The notes below the pieces were generated by a model. It saw only the letters and a list, made by a program, of their open reading frames with translations, did no database searches and was not told where the DNA came from. Of a stretch of DNA of 64,000 nucleotides, positions 8,361-17,646 are shown piece by piece. Each line of letters opens with the position of its first letter. The first letter of the stretch is position 1. Both the position numbers and the translations under genes were made by a program. Source of the DNA: F23-D06 sp963643165 (GTDB lineage Bacteria > Bacteroidota > Bacteroidia > Bacteroidales > WCHB1-69); NCBI GenBank assembly GCA_963643165.1, contig CAVIJD010000003.1, positions 28,745-92,744 of the forward strand, written 5' to 3'.

Positions 8361-10898
8361 TCAGAACTCTACAGAAAATTTAACATTGACAAGCCGTCCG
8401 GTCAGGTAGTTGGGCACGGGATATCTGTTGTTGTCGATGTCAGAGAACCACGAATAGGAGGAGATGTTGTTGATGCCGAGGAGGTTGAAAACCTCGATAT
8501 AGACACCGGCGTTTTTGATGCTGCGGACGAATTTCGACTTGTTGCGCATACGGTCGCGGCTCTGTTCCAGAATCATGAACGAAAAGCCGAGGTCTATGCG
8601 GCGGTACCAGGTGTGGTCGCGCAGCCGCTGGTAGGTGACGCCGTCGTCGGGACCGTAAGGCAAGCCGGTGGCAAAAACGAAATTAAGGTGCGCCCTGAAC
8701 TGCGGGTATCCGGGGATGTGGTCTTGAAAGAAGAGGTTGAAGGCAAATCGTTGGTCGGTGGGGCGCGGAATGTAGCCCGTCTGCGCGGTTTCCCCGTCAA
8801 CGTCGGTGTAGGTGATGTTCTCTTCCGTCTTCAGCAGTGAGACGGAGAGCCACGACTCGAGGCCGCGTATGAACTCGCCGCTGACTTTGAGGTCCAGTCC
8901 GGTGGCGTACCCCACGGCGTCGTTTTCGCCACTGTAGGTGATGCGCACGTTGTCAACGTTGTAGGAGATGAGCCGGTCAAGGTATTTGTAATAGGCTTCG
9001 GCGGTGAATTTGAATGGCCGCCGCCACAGGCTGAAGTTATATTCGCTGCCCAGCACAACTTGGAAAGAGCGCTGCGAGCGGATGTCCGGGTTGAGTGTTC
9101 CGTCACGGTGACGCATTTCGCGATAGAATGCCGGCTGGTAATAGAGGCCGGTGCGCAGCGAAAACAGCCAGTCGTGCCGCCATTGCGGGTTGTAGATGAA
9201 GGAGAGACGGGGCGAGACGGTGAACTCTTTTTTGTTGTAGGTCCAATAGTGAAAGCGCACGCCGCCGTTCAGCATGTAGTGCGGCATGCTGTCGCCGTCG
9301 ATGTTCCACTGGTCTTGTATGAAGCCGGAGAAGCGGAATGTGCTCAAGCGGTTGGCGGACTGCAGGAAGCTGTTGTCTCCAAAGATGAGCCGGCGCGACG
9401 GGTCGTCCAACGGCACGTCTATGCCTATGGTCTCCTGTATGAAAGGCAGGGTATAGCCGGCGGAGTCGTTCATAGTCCACTCGCGGATGCGGTCGTCGAT
9501 GTACTCGTGCTGCGCCTTTACTCCCCAGCTGATCGTGTTGGATGCCGGCAAGGTGTGCTCGCCGCGCAGGTCGGCGGCGGATACTATGGAGGTGATGTAG
9601 TTGCGGGCATGCTCCAGATAGCTGCCGATACCCCGGGTGTAGGTTTCATTGACGGTGCCCTCGGCAATGTCAAGCTCAATGTCGCTGAAACGGTATTGCC
9701 CTAAGATGTCGTAGGTTTCGCTCTCTTGGGCATAGTAGGACGAGAAGGTCAGTTTCAGGCGGTTCCGACGGTTCGGCGTGTAGGCGAACGTGAGCCCGCC
9801 GAGGTAGTTTTCGTAACGGTCCACCTCCTGCCCCTCAAAATAGACGGTGAACTGCTTGAAGTCGGAGATGGAGCCGAAGCGCGTCTGCTTGTTGGACGGC
9901 TGGTAGATGTAGCTGTTGCGGGTGAAGATGCCCAGCAGGCTGATGCTGAACTTGTCGGTGATGTCCCACTTGAGGAGCATCTGCGTGTCGAAGAAGCGCG
10001 GTTTGTAGTCGCCCGTGTCGCCGCTTACGCGCATGGATTTCAGGAGGTAGGCGTTCGACTTGAAGCGAGCGCCGACGAGGAACGAGAAGCAGCTGTCAAC
10101 ACGCCCCTCGGCGTGGACGGACGCGCCGAGCAGACTGGCGGAGACGGAGCCGCCGTACTGCGTGGGCTCTTTGTACTGCACGTCAAGCACCGACGACATC
10201 TTGTCGCCGTACTTGGCCTCGAAGCCGCCGGCAGAGAAGACAACGTTGCCCGTAAGGTCGGGATTTACAAAACTCATGCCCTCTTGCTGGGCGTTGCGCA
10301 CCAGAAAAGGCCGGTATATCTGGATGTCGTTGACGAAGACAAGGTTTTCGTCATAGTTGCCGCCGCGCACATTGTACTGCGAACTCAATTCGTTGGACGA
10401 GGAGGTGCCGGGCAGCATCTTGATGAGCGACTCCATGCCGCCCGTGGCAGACGGCATCTGAAACGACAACCGGGGATTTACCCGCACATAGCCGTTCTCA
10501 CTGCGGCTCTGTATGTTCACTTGCTCCAAACGGTTGCCCACAGTGGCAAGCACAACCATAAGCACGGCGGTCTCCTTGGACTTGAGACGCATGTTGAGCA
10601 GGGTGTCTTTGTGGCTGATCTGCTGAAAATAGAGACGTAAGTCGGTTTCGGCAGGCACACTTAACGAGAACTGCCCGTAGTCGTTGGTGATGGTCTGGAG
10701 ACTGTGGTCCAACACGCGGATGACGACGTTTTCAATAGGTTGGCCATATTCGTCAACAACAGACCCCTTTACGATGGCCTTCTGCCCGTAAGTTGTACCG
10801 GCAAACAGCATCGTTGCGAAGAGCAGAAACAATATTCTATGTCTCAATGTCAGGTGTCTGTTTTTTTGCTGAAAAATATATACGGCCAAATTCCGCAA
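8361..10898 (-). CDS. TonB-dependent outer-membrane receptor
   Basis: An 845-aa receptor. A signal peptide (ends GTTYGQ) is followed by a carboxypeptidase-regulatory-like domain (KGSVVDEYGQPIENVVIRV), a plug domain (SLIKMLPG, YNVRGGNYDENLVFVNDIQIYRP, GGFEAKYGDKMSSVLDV) and a large beta-barrel ending in a terminal aromatic residue (VNVKFSVEF). Substrate cannot be told from sequence. It lies upstream of the riboswitch, so it is not itself under that switch. The RNA element separates it from the BtuG-like gene, although read-through could link them. It is not clearly a BtuB. Confidence 0.88.
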   Translation of the reverse strand: MRNLAVYIFQQKNRHLTLRHRILFLLFATMLFAGTTYGQKAIVKGSVVDEYGQPIENVVIRVLDHSLQTITNDYGQFSLSVPAETDLRLYFQQISHKDTLLNMRLKSKETAVLMVVLATVGNRLEQVNIQSRSENGYVRVNPRLSFQMPSATGGMESLIKMLPGTSSSNELSSQYNVRGGNYDENLVFVNDIQIYRPFLVRNAQQEGMSFVNPDLTGNVVFSAGGFEAKYGDKMSSVLDVQYKEPTQYGGSVSASLLGASVHAEGRVDSCFSFLVGARFKSNAYLLKSMRVSGDTGDYKPRFFDTQMLLKWDITDKFSISLLGIFTRNSYIYQPSNKQTRFGSISDFKQFTVYFEGQEVDRYENYLGGLTFAYTPNRRNRLKLTFSSYYAQESETYDILGQYRFSDIELDIAEGTVNETYTRGIGSYLEHARNYITSIVSAADLRGEHTLPASNTISWGVKAQHEYIDDRIREWTMNDSAGYTLPFIQETIGIDVPLDDPSRRLIFGDNSFLQSANRLSTFRFSGFIQDQWNIDGDSMPHYMLNGGVRFHYWTYNKKEFTVSPRLSFIYNPQWRHDWLFSLRTGLYYQPAFYREMRHRDGTLNPDIRSQRSFQVVLGSEYNFSLWRRPFKFTAEAYYKYLDRLISYNVDNVRITYSGENDAVGYATGLDLKVSGEFIRGLESWLSVSLLKTEENITYTDVDGETAQTGYIPRPTDQRFAFNLFFQDHIPGYPQFRAHLNFVFATGLPYGPDDGVTYQRLRDHTWYRRIDLGFSFMILEQSRDRMRNKSKFVRSIKNAGVYIEVFNLLGINNISSYSWFSDIDNNRYPVPNYLTGRLVNVKFSVEF

Positions 10899-10917
10899 TT
10901 ATTGCATGACGGGGTGC

Positions 10918-10957
10918 AAAAAAAAACTGCTGCAACAGGAACTCCATTACAGCAGTT
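10918..10957 (-). terminator. Intrinsic terminator after rpmB
   Basis: Minus strand: AACTGCTG, loop, CAGCAGTT, then a run of T residues, 29 nt after the rpmB stop codon. It separates rpmB from the TonB receptor, which must therefore have its own start signal or rely on read-through. Confidence 0.75.
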
Positions 10958-10985
10958 GTGGCTTTTCTGAAAAGAACGAATCTTT

Positions 10986-11219
10986 TTAGAGGTTACCTTT
11001 CTCTGCGGCTTCTACCAGACATTGGAAGATGCCTTTCTTGTTGATGTTGCGCATGCCATGTGCAGAAACCTTGAGATAAATCCATTCGTCCAACTCGGGA
11101 ACGTAGAATTTCTTTGTATGCAGATTGGGCTTGAATGTTCTTTTTGTTTTGATATTAGAGTGGGATACGTTATTTCCGACCACTGCTTTCTTACCTGTAA
11201 TTTGACAAACTCGTGACAT
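10986..11219 (-). CDS. rpmB: 50S ribosomal protein L28
   Basis: A 77-aa protein starting MSRVCQITGKK, with SHSNIKTKRTFKPNL and ISTNIK-like basic segments typical of L28; the C-terminal half contains LKVSAHGMRNINKKG. The start at 11219 is chosen over an upstream in-frame ATG at 11291 because L28 begins at MSxVCQ. In many Bacteroidota rpmB is followed by rpmG and a short DUF4295 gene; neither is here, and a terminator follows directly. Confidence 0.93.
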   Translation of the reverse strand: MSRVCQITGKKAVVGNNVSHSNIKTKRTFKPNLHTKKFYVPELDEWIYLKVSAHGMRNINKKGIFQCLVEAAEKGNL

Positions 11220-11265
11220 TTCTATTCCTTTTTTATTGTTATAATCGTATTTGTGATTCGGGCGG

Positions 11266-11273
11266 CAAAAATA
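11266..11273 (-). promoter_or_regulatory. -7 box for rpmB
   Basis: Minus strand reads TATTTTTG 46 nt upstream of the rpmB ATG, matching the Bacteroidota TAnnTTTG consensus. Confidence 0.5.
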
Positions 11274-11442
11274 CAAAAAAAACAATATCACCCGATTGCC
11301 TGCAAAATTTTTATTTTCAGCTTGACTCCGAAAGGATAATGAAGCCTTTGAGGAAGCATAAAACCGCCCAATTTCAGACCTTAATCCGCAGTGTTTTTTG
11401 TGGGGCGTGCCGTCAGCATAGCCTCCCGTGTCTATTTTTTTC

Positions 11443-11450
11443 TATTTTTG
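11443..11450 (+). promoter_or_regulatory. -7 box for the gingipain-family gene
   Basis: TATTTTTG followed by CACG lies 57 nt upstream of the ATG at 11508. No -33 TTTG stands at the usual distance. Confidence 0.5.
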
Positions 11451-11507
11451 CACGTTTTTCCAAAAACGACAATATTAATAGTAACGTTAAATAAATAAGA
11501 TAGTTAG

Positions 11508-14500
11508 ATGAAAAAATCATTCATTTTGTTTTGGGCACTGCTGCTTTTTGTATTCAGTGCATCTGCCCAACATTATGCCGTAAAGCAGAACGGTTACAGC
11601 AGAGTGGAAATCTCATTCACGCCGGGCAAGATTACGCCCCAGACGGTGAAAGAGGCCGGTGGCGTTTATACGAAAATCACGATGGAAGACTATAGCCTGA
11701 GCACGCGTGAGGGCTATCCGCAACTCCCGATGATGAGCAAACTGATTGAGATTCCGGTTTGCGACTCTGTAGTGGCCCAGATCACCCACAGCGCATACGA
11801 TGAGTACGATGCGGCAGAACTTGGCATTACCGCCCCCATCTATCCCGTTCAGCACGCTTACTCGAAGTCGTACAAAGGAGAACGCTCTTTCACGAAAAAC
11901 AACGAGATCTATAGCCTCAACAGTTTTTATTCAGAGCCGATAGTGCGCGTGGAGAAGTCGGGAACAATGCGCGACGTAACGATGGCCTGCATCATGGTGT
12001 CGCCCGTGGCCTACAATCCCGTGACGAACCGCATCCGTGTCTATCGTGAAATTGACGTGGCCGTGTCGCCCGTAAATGCAGACCTCCCCGCCACCTACGA
12101 ACTCAAGAGCAAGTTGGGCAGTCCGCTGTTCAAACTGGCTTCCGAAGCGGTCATCAATCCGATAACCGACATCCGTACGGAGTTCACGGCCGCTCCCATC
12201 AAATACCTGATTATCGCCAACTCGATGTTTTCGGGCAACGAGAACCTCAACAATTTCGTACAATGGAAAAAACGCTTGGGATACCTTGTGGAGGTGGCCT
12301 ATACCAGCGATGCCAACGTGGGCACAACCACAACGTCTATCAAAAACTATATCCTGAGCCATTACAACAATGCCACACCCGAAAATCCCGCCCCTACATT
12401 TCTGCTGCTCATCGGCGATGTGGCCCAGGTGCCGGCATTCGACAGCCAGGTTTCCGGTAGCGACCATGTGACAGACCTCTATTATGCTACGTGGACCACC
12501 GGCGACAACCTCCCCGACTGCTATTATGGCCGTTTTTCTGCCCGTAACATTTCCGAACTGACCCCCCAAATCGAAAAGTCGCTGATGTATGAACAATACA
12601 CGATGCCCGACCCCTCCTATCTGGGCACCGCCATCCTGATTGCCGGCACAGACAGCTATTGGTCGCCCACCCACGCACAGGGACAGGTCAACTACATCTA
12701 CAATAATTATGTCAACACATCGTCTTCAACCCATAATTACACGACAGTTTTGAAGCACGACTACGACTGCAGCAGCCAGGCCGCCACCATCCGCAGCGAG
12801 ATCAGTGCCGGTGCCGGCTGGGTCAACTACACCGCCCATGGCGCCGAGGAGGAGTGGTACAGTCCCTCGTTCACTGTGTCGCAAATTTCCTCCCTGGCCA
12901 ATGCCGGCAAGTATGGCCTGATGATTGGCAACTGCTGTCTTACGGGCAAGTTTGACGAAGCCAACTGCTTCGGTGAGGCTTTGATGCGTGCCAGCAACAA
13001 AGGCGCGTTGGCTTATATCGGCGGCTCTAACGTCACCTACTGGGACGAGGATGTCTATTGGGCCGTCGGCGTGCGCAACAACATAAACGCCAACATGACC
13101 TACTCCTCGTCGAATCTTGGCGCTTACGACCGTATCTTCCATACCCACAATGAAACGCACGACAAATGGAGCACCACCATCGGTGGCTATATGGAAGGCG
13201 GAAACCTCGCGGTGCAGTCTTCAACCTCGTCTCGGAAAAAATATTACTGGGAGGTCTATCACACATTTGGCGACCCCTCCATCCGTCCTTATCTGGGCAT
13301 CCCGAACACGATGAACGTTTCCTGTTCTGACGTGCTGACCGTGGGACAGAACTCTTTGGTGGTGACGGCCGCACCCGCCTACGCATACGTGGCATTGACG
13401 CACAACAACGACTTTGTGGCCGCCGCTTTCGCAGATGCTAACGGCGAGGCTACGCTCTCCTTTGACGCGCTCAGCGAGCCCGGACAGTATGAGTTGGCCG
13501 TCGGCGCACAAAACTATGTCCAGTATTTCAAGACTATCTCGGTCATTGTCCCCGACGGTCCCTATATTACCGCTTCAAATGTGCAGTTGAACGGCATCGC
13601 TGAGGTGGGCACAACCGTCACCTGGAATCTTTCCGTCAAGAACTTGGGCGTCTCTGCCGCCTCTACCGTGTATGCCAAGATGACCACTTCCGCACAGGGC
13701 GTCACGCTGGTGCAGGACTCTGTCTATATCGGCAATGTGGCCGTTGATGAGACGAAAGCCCTCCAGAACGCCTTCAGCGCCGCCATTTCAGGATCCTTGG
13801 AAGACGAGACCCCTGTAACATTCAATGTCACCGTGTATTGGGGATCCGGTCACTCTGACAAAGCCATCTCAGAACGTGCCGCCGCACCCAAACTCGTGGT
13901 GGCCGCAAACCGCATCTCTCCCCAGACAATAACCCCCGGCAGCATGGTGACGGTTGAGATTGACAATAAAAACGAAGGCCATGCCGCACTGCCGTTTGCC
14001 ATCGTGGACCTCACCTCCAACTATACCGGCGCAAGGGTGATCTCACCCTCCTACTATATGTACGCACTGCAGCCCGACCAGACAACGACCAACACCTTCA
14101 CGGTGAAAGTCGCCGACAATGTGCCCGACAACGCTATCATACCGCTTTACTACCATAGGGTGATAGGCTCGTCGCATACAATCGATACCTTATTTATGCT
14201 GGTAGGCACATGTACCGAAGACTTTGAAACCGGCGACTTCTCGACGCGCTTTGAATGGGACAACACTTCGGCCTATCCGTGGACAGTCACTTCAGCCCAG
14301 AAACATAGCGGAAACTATAGCATGCGCTCAAAAGAGGACCTTGCCCACAACAAAACATCCACTCTCGAACTGACAGCCACTTCCATCATGGACGGCGAAT
14401 TCTCCTATTTCCGGAAAGTTTCAACGGAAGCCAATTACGACAAGTTCAAATTCTATGTGGATAACGTGCAGAAAGACGAAGCCTCCGGTTCGGTGGGCTG

Positions 14501-14918
14501 GACACAGATTACAGTGCCTGTGACGGCCGGAACGCATACCTATCGTTTTGATTATACCAAAGACGGCAGCCAGTCGTCATACAGCGACTGTATCTGGGTT
14601 GACGACATTGTCATTCCGGGATTCGGCACGATGGTAGAGGCCGACACGACTGACGGCGTGGGCGTGGATGAGTACATCACCACAGAAACGGATGTGCGCC
14701 TTTATCCCAACCCTGCCACCACAAGCGTTGCCGTTGAGAGCAACGAGCCAATTCAGGAGATTGCAGTGGTGGATATGAGCGGTCGACTGGTTTGCACCGC
14801 TGCTGCAAATGGCGAGACAAAGTGTATGGTTCCCGTGACTGACCTTGCAGACGGCATCTATTTTATCACTATAAAGAGTGCCGGCAAAGAAAGCACCCTT
14901 AAATTCATCAAGCAATAA
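11508..14918 (+). CDS. Gingipain-family cysteine protease (peptidase C25) with T9SS sorting domain
   Basis: An 1136-aa secreted protease. Order: signal peptide (ends SASAQ), propeptide to about 225, C25 catalytic domain about 226-595 with the His in NYTAHGAEEEW (His444) and Cys in IGNCCLTG (Cys476/477), an Ig-like domain about 600-685, CARDB-like repeats about 690-900, a cleaved-adhesin/MAM-like domain about 905-1045 (FETGDF...IWVDDIVIPG), and a type A sorting domain (LYPNPATTSV, VVDMSGRLV). The sorting domain argues against PorU, the C25-like T9SS sortase, and for a secreted substrate. Cleavage specificity cannot be read by eye. DUF1599 follows after 3 bp. Confidence 0.93.
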   Translation: MKKSFILFWALLLFVFSASAQHYAVKQNGYSRVEISFTPGKITPQTVKEAGGVYTKITMEDYSLSTREGYPQLPMMSKLIEIPVCDSVVAQITHSAYDEYDAAELGITAPIYPVQHAYSKSYKGERSFTKNNEIYSLNSFYSEPIVRVEKSGTMRDVTMACIMVSPVAYNPVTNRIRVYREIDVAVSPVNADLPATYELKSKLGSPLFKLASEAVINPITDIRTEFTAAPIKYLIIANSMFSGNENLNNFVQWKKRLGYLVEVAYTSDANVGTTTTSIKNYILSHYNNATPENPAPTFLLLIGDVAQVPAFDSQVSGSDHVTDLYYATWTTGDNLPDCYYGRFSARNISELTPQIEKSLMYEQYTMPDPSYLGTAILIAGTDSYWSPTHAQGQVNYIYNNYVNTSSSTHNYTTVLKHDYDCSSQAATIRSEISAGAGWVNYTAHGAEEEWYSPSFTVSQISSLANAGKYGLMIGNCCLTGKFDEANCFGEALMRASNKGALAYIGGSNVTYWDEDVYWAVGVRNNINANMTYSSSNLGAYDRIFHTHNETHDKWSTTIGGYMEGGNLAVQSSTSSRKKYYWEVYHTFGDPSIRPYLGIPNTMNVSCSDVLTVGQNSLVVTAAPAYAYVALTHNNDFVAAAFADANGEATLSFDALSEPGQYELAVGAQNYVQYFKTISVIVPDGPYITASNVQLNGIAEVGTTVTWNLSVKNLGVSAASTVYAKMTTSAQGVTLVQDSVYIGNVAVDETKALQNAFSAAISGSLEDETPVTFNVTVYWGSGHSDKAISERAAAPKLVVAANRISPQTITPGSMVTVEIDNKNEGHAALPFAIVDLTSNYTGARVISPSYYMYALQPDQTTTNTFTVKVADNVPDNAIIPLYYHRVIGSSHTIDTLFMLVGTCTEDFETGDFSTRFEWDNTSAYPWTVTSAQKHSGNYSMRSKEDLAHNKTSTLELTATSIMDGEFSYFRKVSTEANYDKFKFYVDNVQKDEASGSVGWTQITVPVTAGTHTYRFDYTKDGSQSSYSDCIWVDDIVIPGFGTMVEADTTDGVGVDEYITTETDVRLYPNPATTSVAVESNEPIQEIAVVDMSGRLVCTAAANGETKCMVPVTDLADGIYFITIKSAGKESTLKFIKQ

Positions 14919-14921
14919 GCA

Positions 14922-15482
14922 ATGGCCAACACGTCAGATCAATATGACGAGATGATACGCTACTGCCAGGAGGTCTTCAATAAGAAGGCCTCCGACTATG
15001 GCACGGCGTGGCGCATCCTCCGCACCCCTTCGCTCACCGACCAGATATTCATCAAGGCGAACCGCGTGCGCAGCATTCAAGAGAAGGGCGAGGCCCGCAT
15101 CGCCGAGGGCATCATCCCCGAATTTGTCGGAATGGTGAACTATGCCGTCATGGCCTTGATTCAACTTGAAGTAGGCGTGGCCAACGGTTCTGAACAGGCA
15201 ATAATGAAGGCCGAAGAGGCTACTGCGCTGTATGCCAAATATATACAGGCTGCAAAAAGTCTGATGATGAACAAAAACCACGACTATGACGAAGCTTGGC
15301 GGCAGATGCGCATCAGCTCCCTGACCGACATCATCCTGATGAAACTGCTCCGCATCAAGTCTATTGAAGACCACAACGGCGCCACGCTCGTCTCCGAGGG
15401 GCTGGACGCCAATTATTATGATATTGTAAATTACGCCATGTTCGCACTCATTCGGCTTGTGCTTGAGAAAGAGCAACCCTGA
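14922..15482 (+). CDS. DUF1599 domain protein (two tandem repeats)
   Basis: A 186-aa acidic cytoplasmic protein made of two copies of one helical module: KKASDYGTAWRILRTPSLTDQIFIKANRVRSI and, from about residue 105, KNHDYDEAWRQMRISSLTDIILMKLLRIKSI. Each copy ends in a NYAVMALI/NYAMFALI helix. This is the DUF1599 arrangement known from Bacteroidota, thought to be related to nucleotide-pyrophosphohydrolase-like folds; activity unproven. It starts 3 bp after the protease stop codon and precedes a DoxX-like gene by 43 bp. Confidence 0.87.
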   Translation: MANTSDQYDEMIRYCQEVFNKKASDYGTAWRILRTPSLTDQIFIKANRVRSIQEKGEARIAEGIIPEFVGMVNYAVMALIQLEVGVANGSEQAIMKAEEATALYAKYIQAAKSLMMNKNHDYDEAWRQMRISSLTDIILMKLLRIKSIEDHNGATLVSEGLDANYYDIVNYAMFALIRLVLEKEQP

Positions 15483-15525
15483 CGAGTCTGGACATAGACG
15501 TGCTCACCTTTAAAACAATTGCATT

Positions 15526-16701
15526 ATGTCAACGAAAAAAGAACCAATCTGGCTGAAAATCATCCGAATACTGTTAGGATGTCTATTCCTGTTCTCGAGT
15601 TTCACCAAAGCCGTGGACCCTGTCAATTTCGGCATTACCATGAACGACTATTTTGTCTCGTTCGGGATGGGCTTCCTGCATCCGTTGGCTCAGCTGGCTG
15701 CCGTGTGCGCCATCGCCTGCGAGTTTGTGCTGGGCTGTATGCTGCTCCTGCGCATCAAGGTCAACCTCGCCGCCTGGGGCTATCTGCTCTTCATGACGTT
15801 CTTCTTCTTCCTGACACTCTGGCTCGCCGTGGCCGAGTATCTTGAAGTGCATCATATCCATGATTTCGGTGTGGTGAAAGACTGCGGCTGCTTCGGACAG
15901 GCCGTCAAGATGTCGAATTGGCAGACTTTCCTCAAGAATGTCGTCATCATCATCCCCACCATCATCGTCTTCGCGAAACGCAAGAAGATCCCGGAAGTAA
16001 AATTCAGCGTTGCGGCCCAGTGGCTGCTCATTGTTGTTTTCGCCGCTGTCACCGTCGTGTTCCAACTACACTGCATCCGCCATCTGCCGCTGATCGACTT
16101 TACCGATTGGAAAAAAGGCAAAGATGTGGTCTGCTTCATTGAACAGCCCGCCCAAAAAGAGGTGATGTTCGTCTATCAAAACAAAGCCGACAACAGCCAA
16201 GTCACCCTCTCGCAGGACGAACTGATGGCACAGCCTGACGATTTCTATGAACAATACGACTGCGTTGACCGCAAAGACAGTATCATCAAGGAACTGGTGC
16301 GCGCCAAGATTGACGGCTTCAATATGCTCGATGCCAACGGCGCCGACCACTCCTACGAGCTGGTCAGCCACGACAATACCGCCGACCTTTACGTGCTCTT
16401 TGTCCACAACCTCAAAGAGGCCAACCCCAAGGGCATAGCCAAAGCCAAGCAACTGGCCGCCGACTGCTCCGCCAAGGGCATCGACTTTGTGGCGGTGACA
16501 AACTCCTCCGTTGAGGAAATTGAAGCGTTTGTGGAGACCAACGGCATAGAGTTCCCGCTCTATTACAATCCGATAGACCCCGTGAAAGGACCTTTCATGG
16601 TGCGCGATGCCGTGCGCTCAAATCCAGGCCTTATGCTGCTCCGGCAGGGTGTAGTGGCCGACAAATGGGCATGGCGCGACATTCCCGAAAGTGCAGAATG
16701 A
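15526..16701 (+). CDS. DoxX/MauE-type membrane protein with thioredoxin-like domain
   Basis: A 391-aa protein. The first ~165 residues hold four membrane segments of DoxX/MauE type (ILLGCLFLFSSFTKAVDP, AQLAAVCAIACEFVLGCMLLL, WGYLLFMTFFFFLTLWL, a fourth near 140-155) with a DCGCFG cysteine motif between segments three and four. The C-terminal half contains LYVLFVHNL and GLMLLRQGVV, suggesting a thioredoxin-like fold without an obvious CxxC. A role in periplasmic redox or disulfide chemistry is inferred. Its TGA overlaps the prmC ATG (ATGA). Confidence 0.78.
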   Translation: MSTKKEPIWLKIIRILLGCLFLFSSFTKAVDPVNFGITMNDYFVSFGMGFLHPLAQLAAVCAIACEFVLGCMLLLRIKVNLAAWGYLLFMTFFFFLTLWLAVAEYLEVHHIHDFGVVKDCGCFGQAVKMSNWQTFLKNVVIIIPTIIVFAKRKKIPEVKFSVAAQWLLIVVFAAVTVVFQLHCIRHLPLIDFTDWKKGKDVVCFIEQPAQKEVMFVYQNKADNSQVTLSQDELMAQPDDFYEQYDCVDRKDSIIKELVRAKIDGFNMLDANGADHSYELVSHDNTADLYVLFVHNLKEANPKGIAKAKQLAADCSAKGIDFVAVTNSSVEEIEAFVETNGIEFPLYYNPIDPVKGPFMVRDAVRSNPGLMLLRQGVVADKWAWRDIPESAE

Positions 16702-17561
16702 TGACGATAAGGGAATACAAACAACACATCATCCAAACCTTGCAGCCGCTTTACGATGCTCGTGAAGCGGCTGCAATTGCAAATCTGTATCTTGGACACA
16801 GATTGCAGAAGCCGGCGTACCAGTTGGCACTGCTTGGCAACGAGCCGGTCGAAGCGGGGCTGTACGGCCAGTTTGAGGCAGACCTGGCGCAACTGCGTGC
16901 GGGGTGTCCTGTGCAGTATGTGTTAGGCGAAGCCGAGTTTGACGGGCTCAGTTTCAAAGTGTCGCCGGCGGTGCTCATCCCGCGCCCTGAAACCGAAGAG
17001 TTAGTGGCACTGGCCGTTGAACGGCTGCAAGGCAAAGCGAGTCCGACGGTGTGGGACCTTGGCACGGGCAGCGGCTGCATAGCGGTGGCCGTGGCCAAAA
17101 GGTTGCCCCAAGCGCGCGTCTATGCTACCGACATCTCGGAGGCTGCACTGCTTGTGGCACGCGACAACGCCCGCATGAACGGTGCCGACGTGACCTTTGC
17201 GCAGCACGACATGGAGGATGTTGCCGGCCTGCCTTTTGCCGGCGTGACTTTCGACCTGCTGGTCAGCAACCCGCCCTACATACCCCAAAGTGCGGCGGAC
17301 AGTCTGCATGCCAACGTGCGCGACTATGAGCCGCACGAGGCCTTGTTTGTGCCCGACAGTCAACCATTGGCTTTCTACGAGATGGTCGGCGTCATTGGGA
17401 GCAAGTGCCTGCGACCCGGCGGATGCGTGTGTGCCGAGACCTACGAAACCTTCCACGACGGGCTGCGCGACCTGTTTGGCAGGCTGGGGTACAGTGACTT
17501 CGTCTCCTTGAACGACCTCAACGGCCGAAAACGGATGGTGGTGGCAAGCATGCCCCATTAA
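16698..17561 (+). CDS. prmC: Peptide chain release factor N5-glutamine methyltransferase
   Basis: A 287-aa class I SAM methyltransferase that modifies the GGQ glutamine of release factors. Visible are the N-terminal helical domain, LIPRPETEELV near residue 95, the SAM-binding DLGTGSGCIAVAVAK and the catalytic NPPY motif (VSNPPYIP). The start at 16698 is chosen because it overlaps the upstream stop codon (ATGA) and gives normal PrmC length; an upstream ATG at 16665 lies inside the previous gene. Confidence 0.95.
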   Translation: MMTIREYKQHIIQTLQPLYDAREAAAIANLYLGHRLQKPAYQLALLGNEPVEAGLYGQFEADLAQLRAGCPVQYVLGEAEFDGLSFKVSPAVLIPRPETEELVALAVERLQGKASPTVWDLGTGSGCIAVAVAKRLPQARVYATDISEAALLVARDNARMNGADVTFAQHDMEDVAGLPFAGVTFDLLVSNPPYIPQSAADSLHANVRDYEPHEALFVPDSQPLAFYEMVGVIGSKCLRPGGCVCAETYETFHDGLRDLFGRLGYSDFVSLNDLNGRKRMVVASMPH

Positions 17562-17576
17562 AGCGCTTGCTCATTT

Positions 17577-17607
17577 TTTTCGCCTCTGCACAATTTTTGT
17601 ATCTTTG
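17577..17607 (+). promoter_or_regulatory. Promoter of trpS
   Basis: TTG at 17577-17579, 20-nt spacer, TATCTTTG at 17600-17607: a good match to the Bacteroidota -33/-7 consensus, 40 nt before the trpS ATG. Confidence 0.7.
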
Positions 17608-17646
17608 CGCCCTTTTAGTGCATTAAAAGAATAATAACCGATTGTT

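Noticed and set aside
9060..10640. Open frames antisense to the TonB receptor (214 and 304 codons)
   Set aside because: GC-rich shadow frames; the receptor on the minus strand is intact with all domains.
11508..14918. Idea that the C25 protease is PorU, the T9SS sortase
   Set aside because: It has its own type A sorting domain and adhesin-like domains, which fit a secreted substrate; no PorV or other T9SS gene is adjacent.
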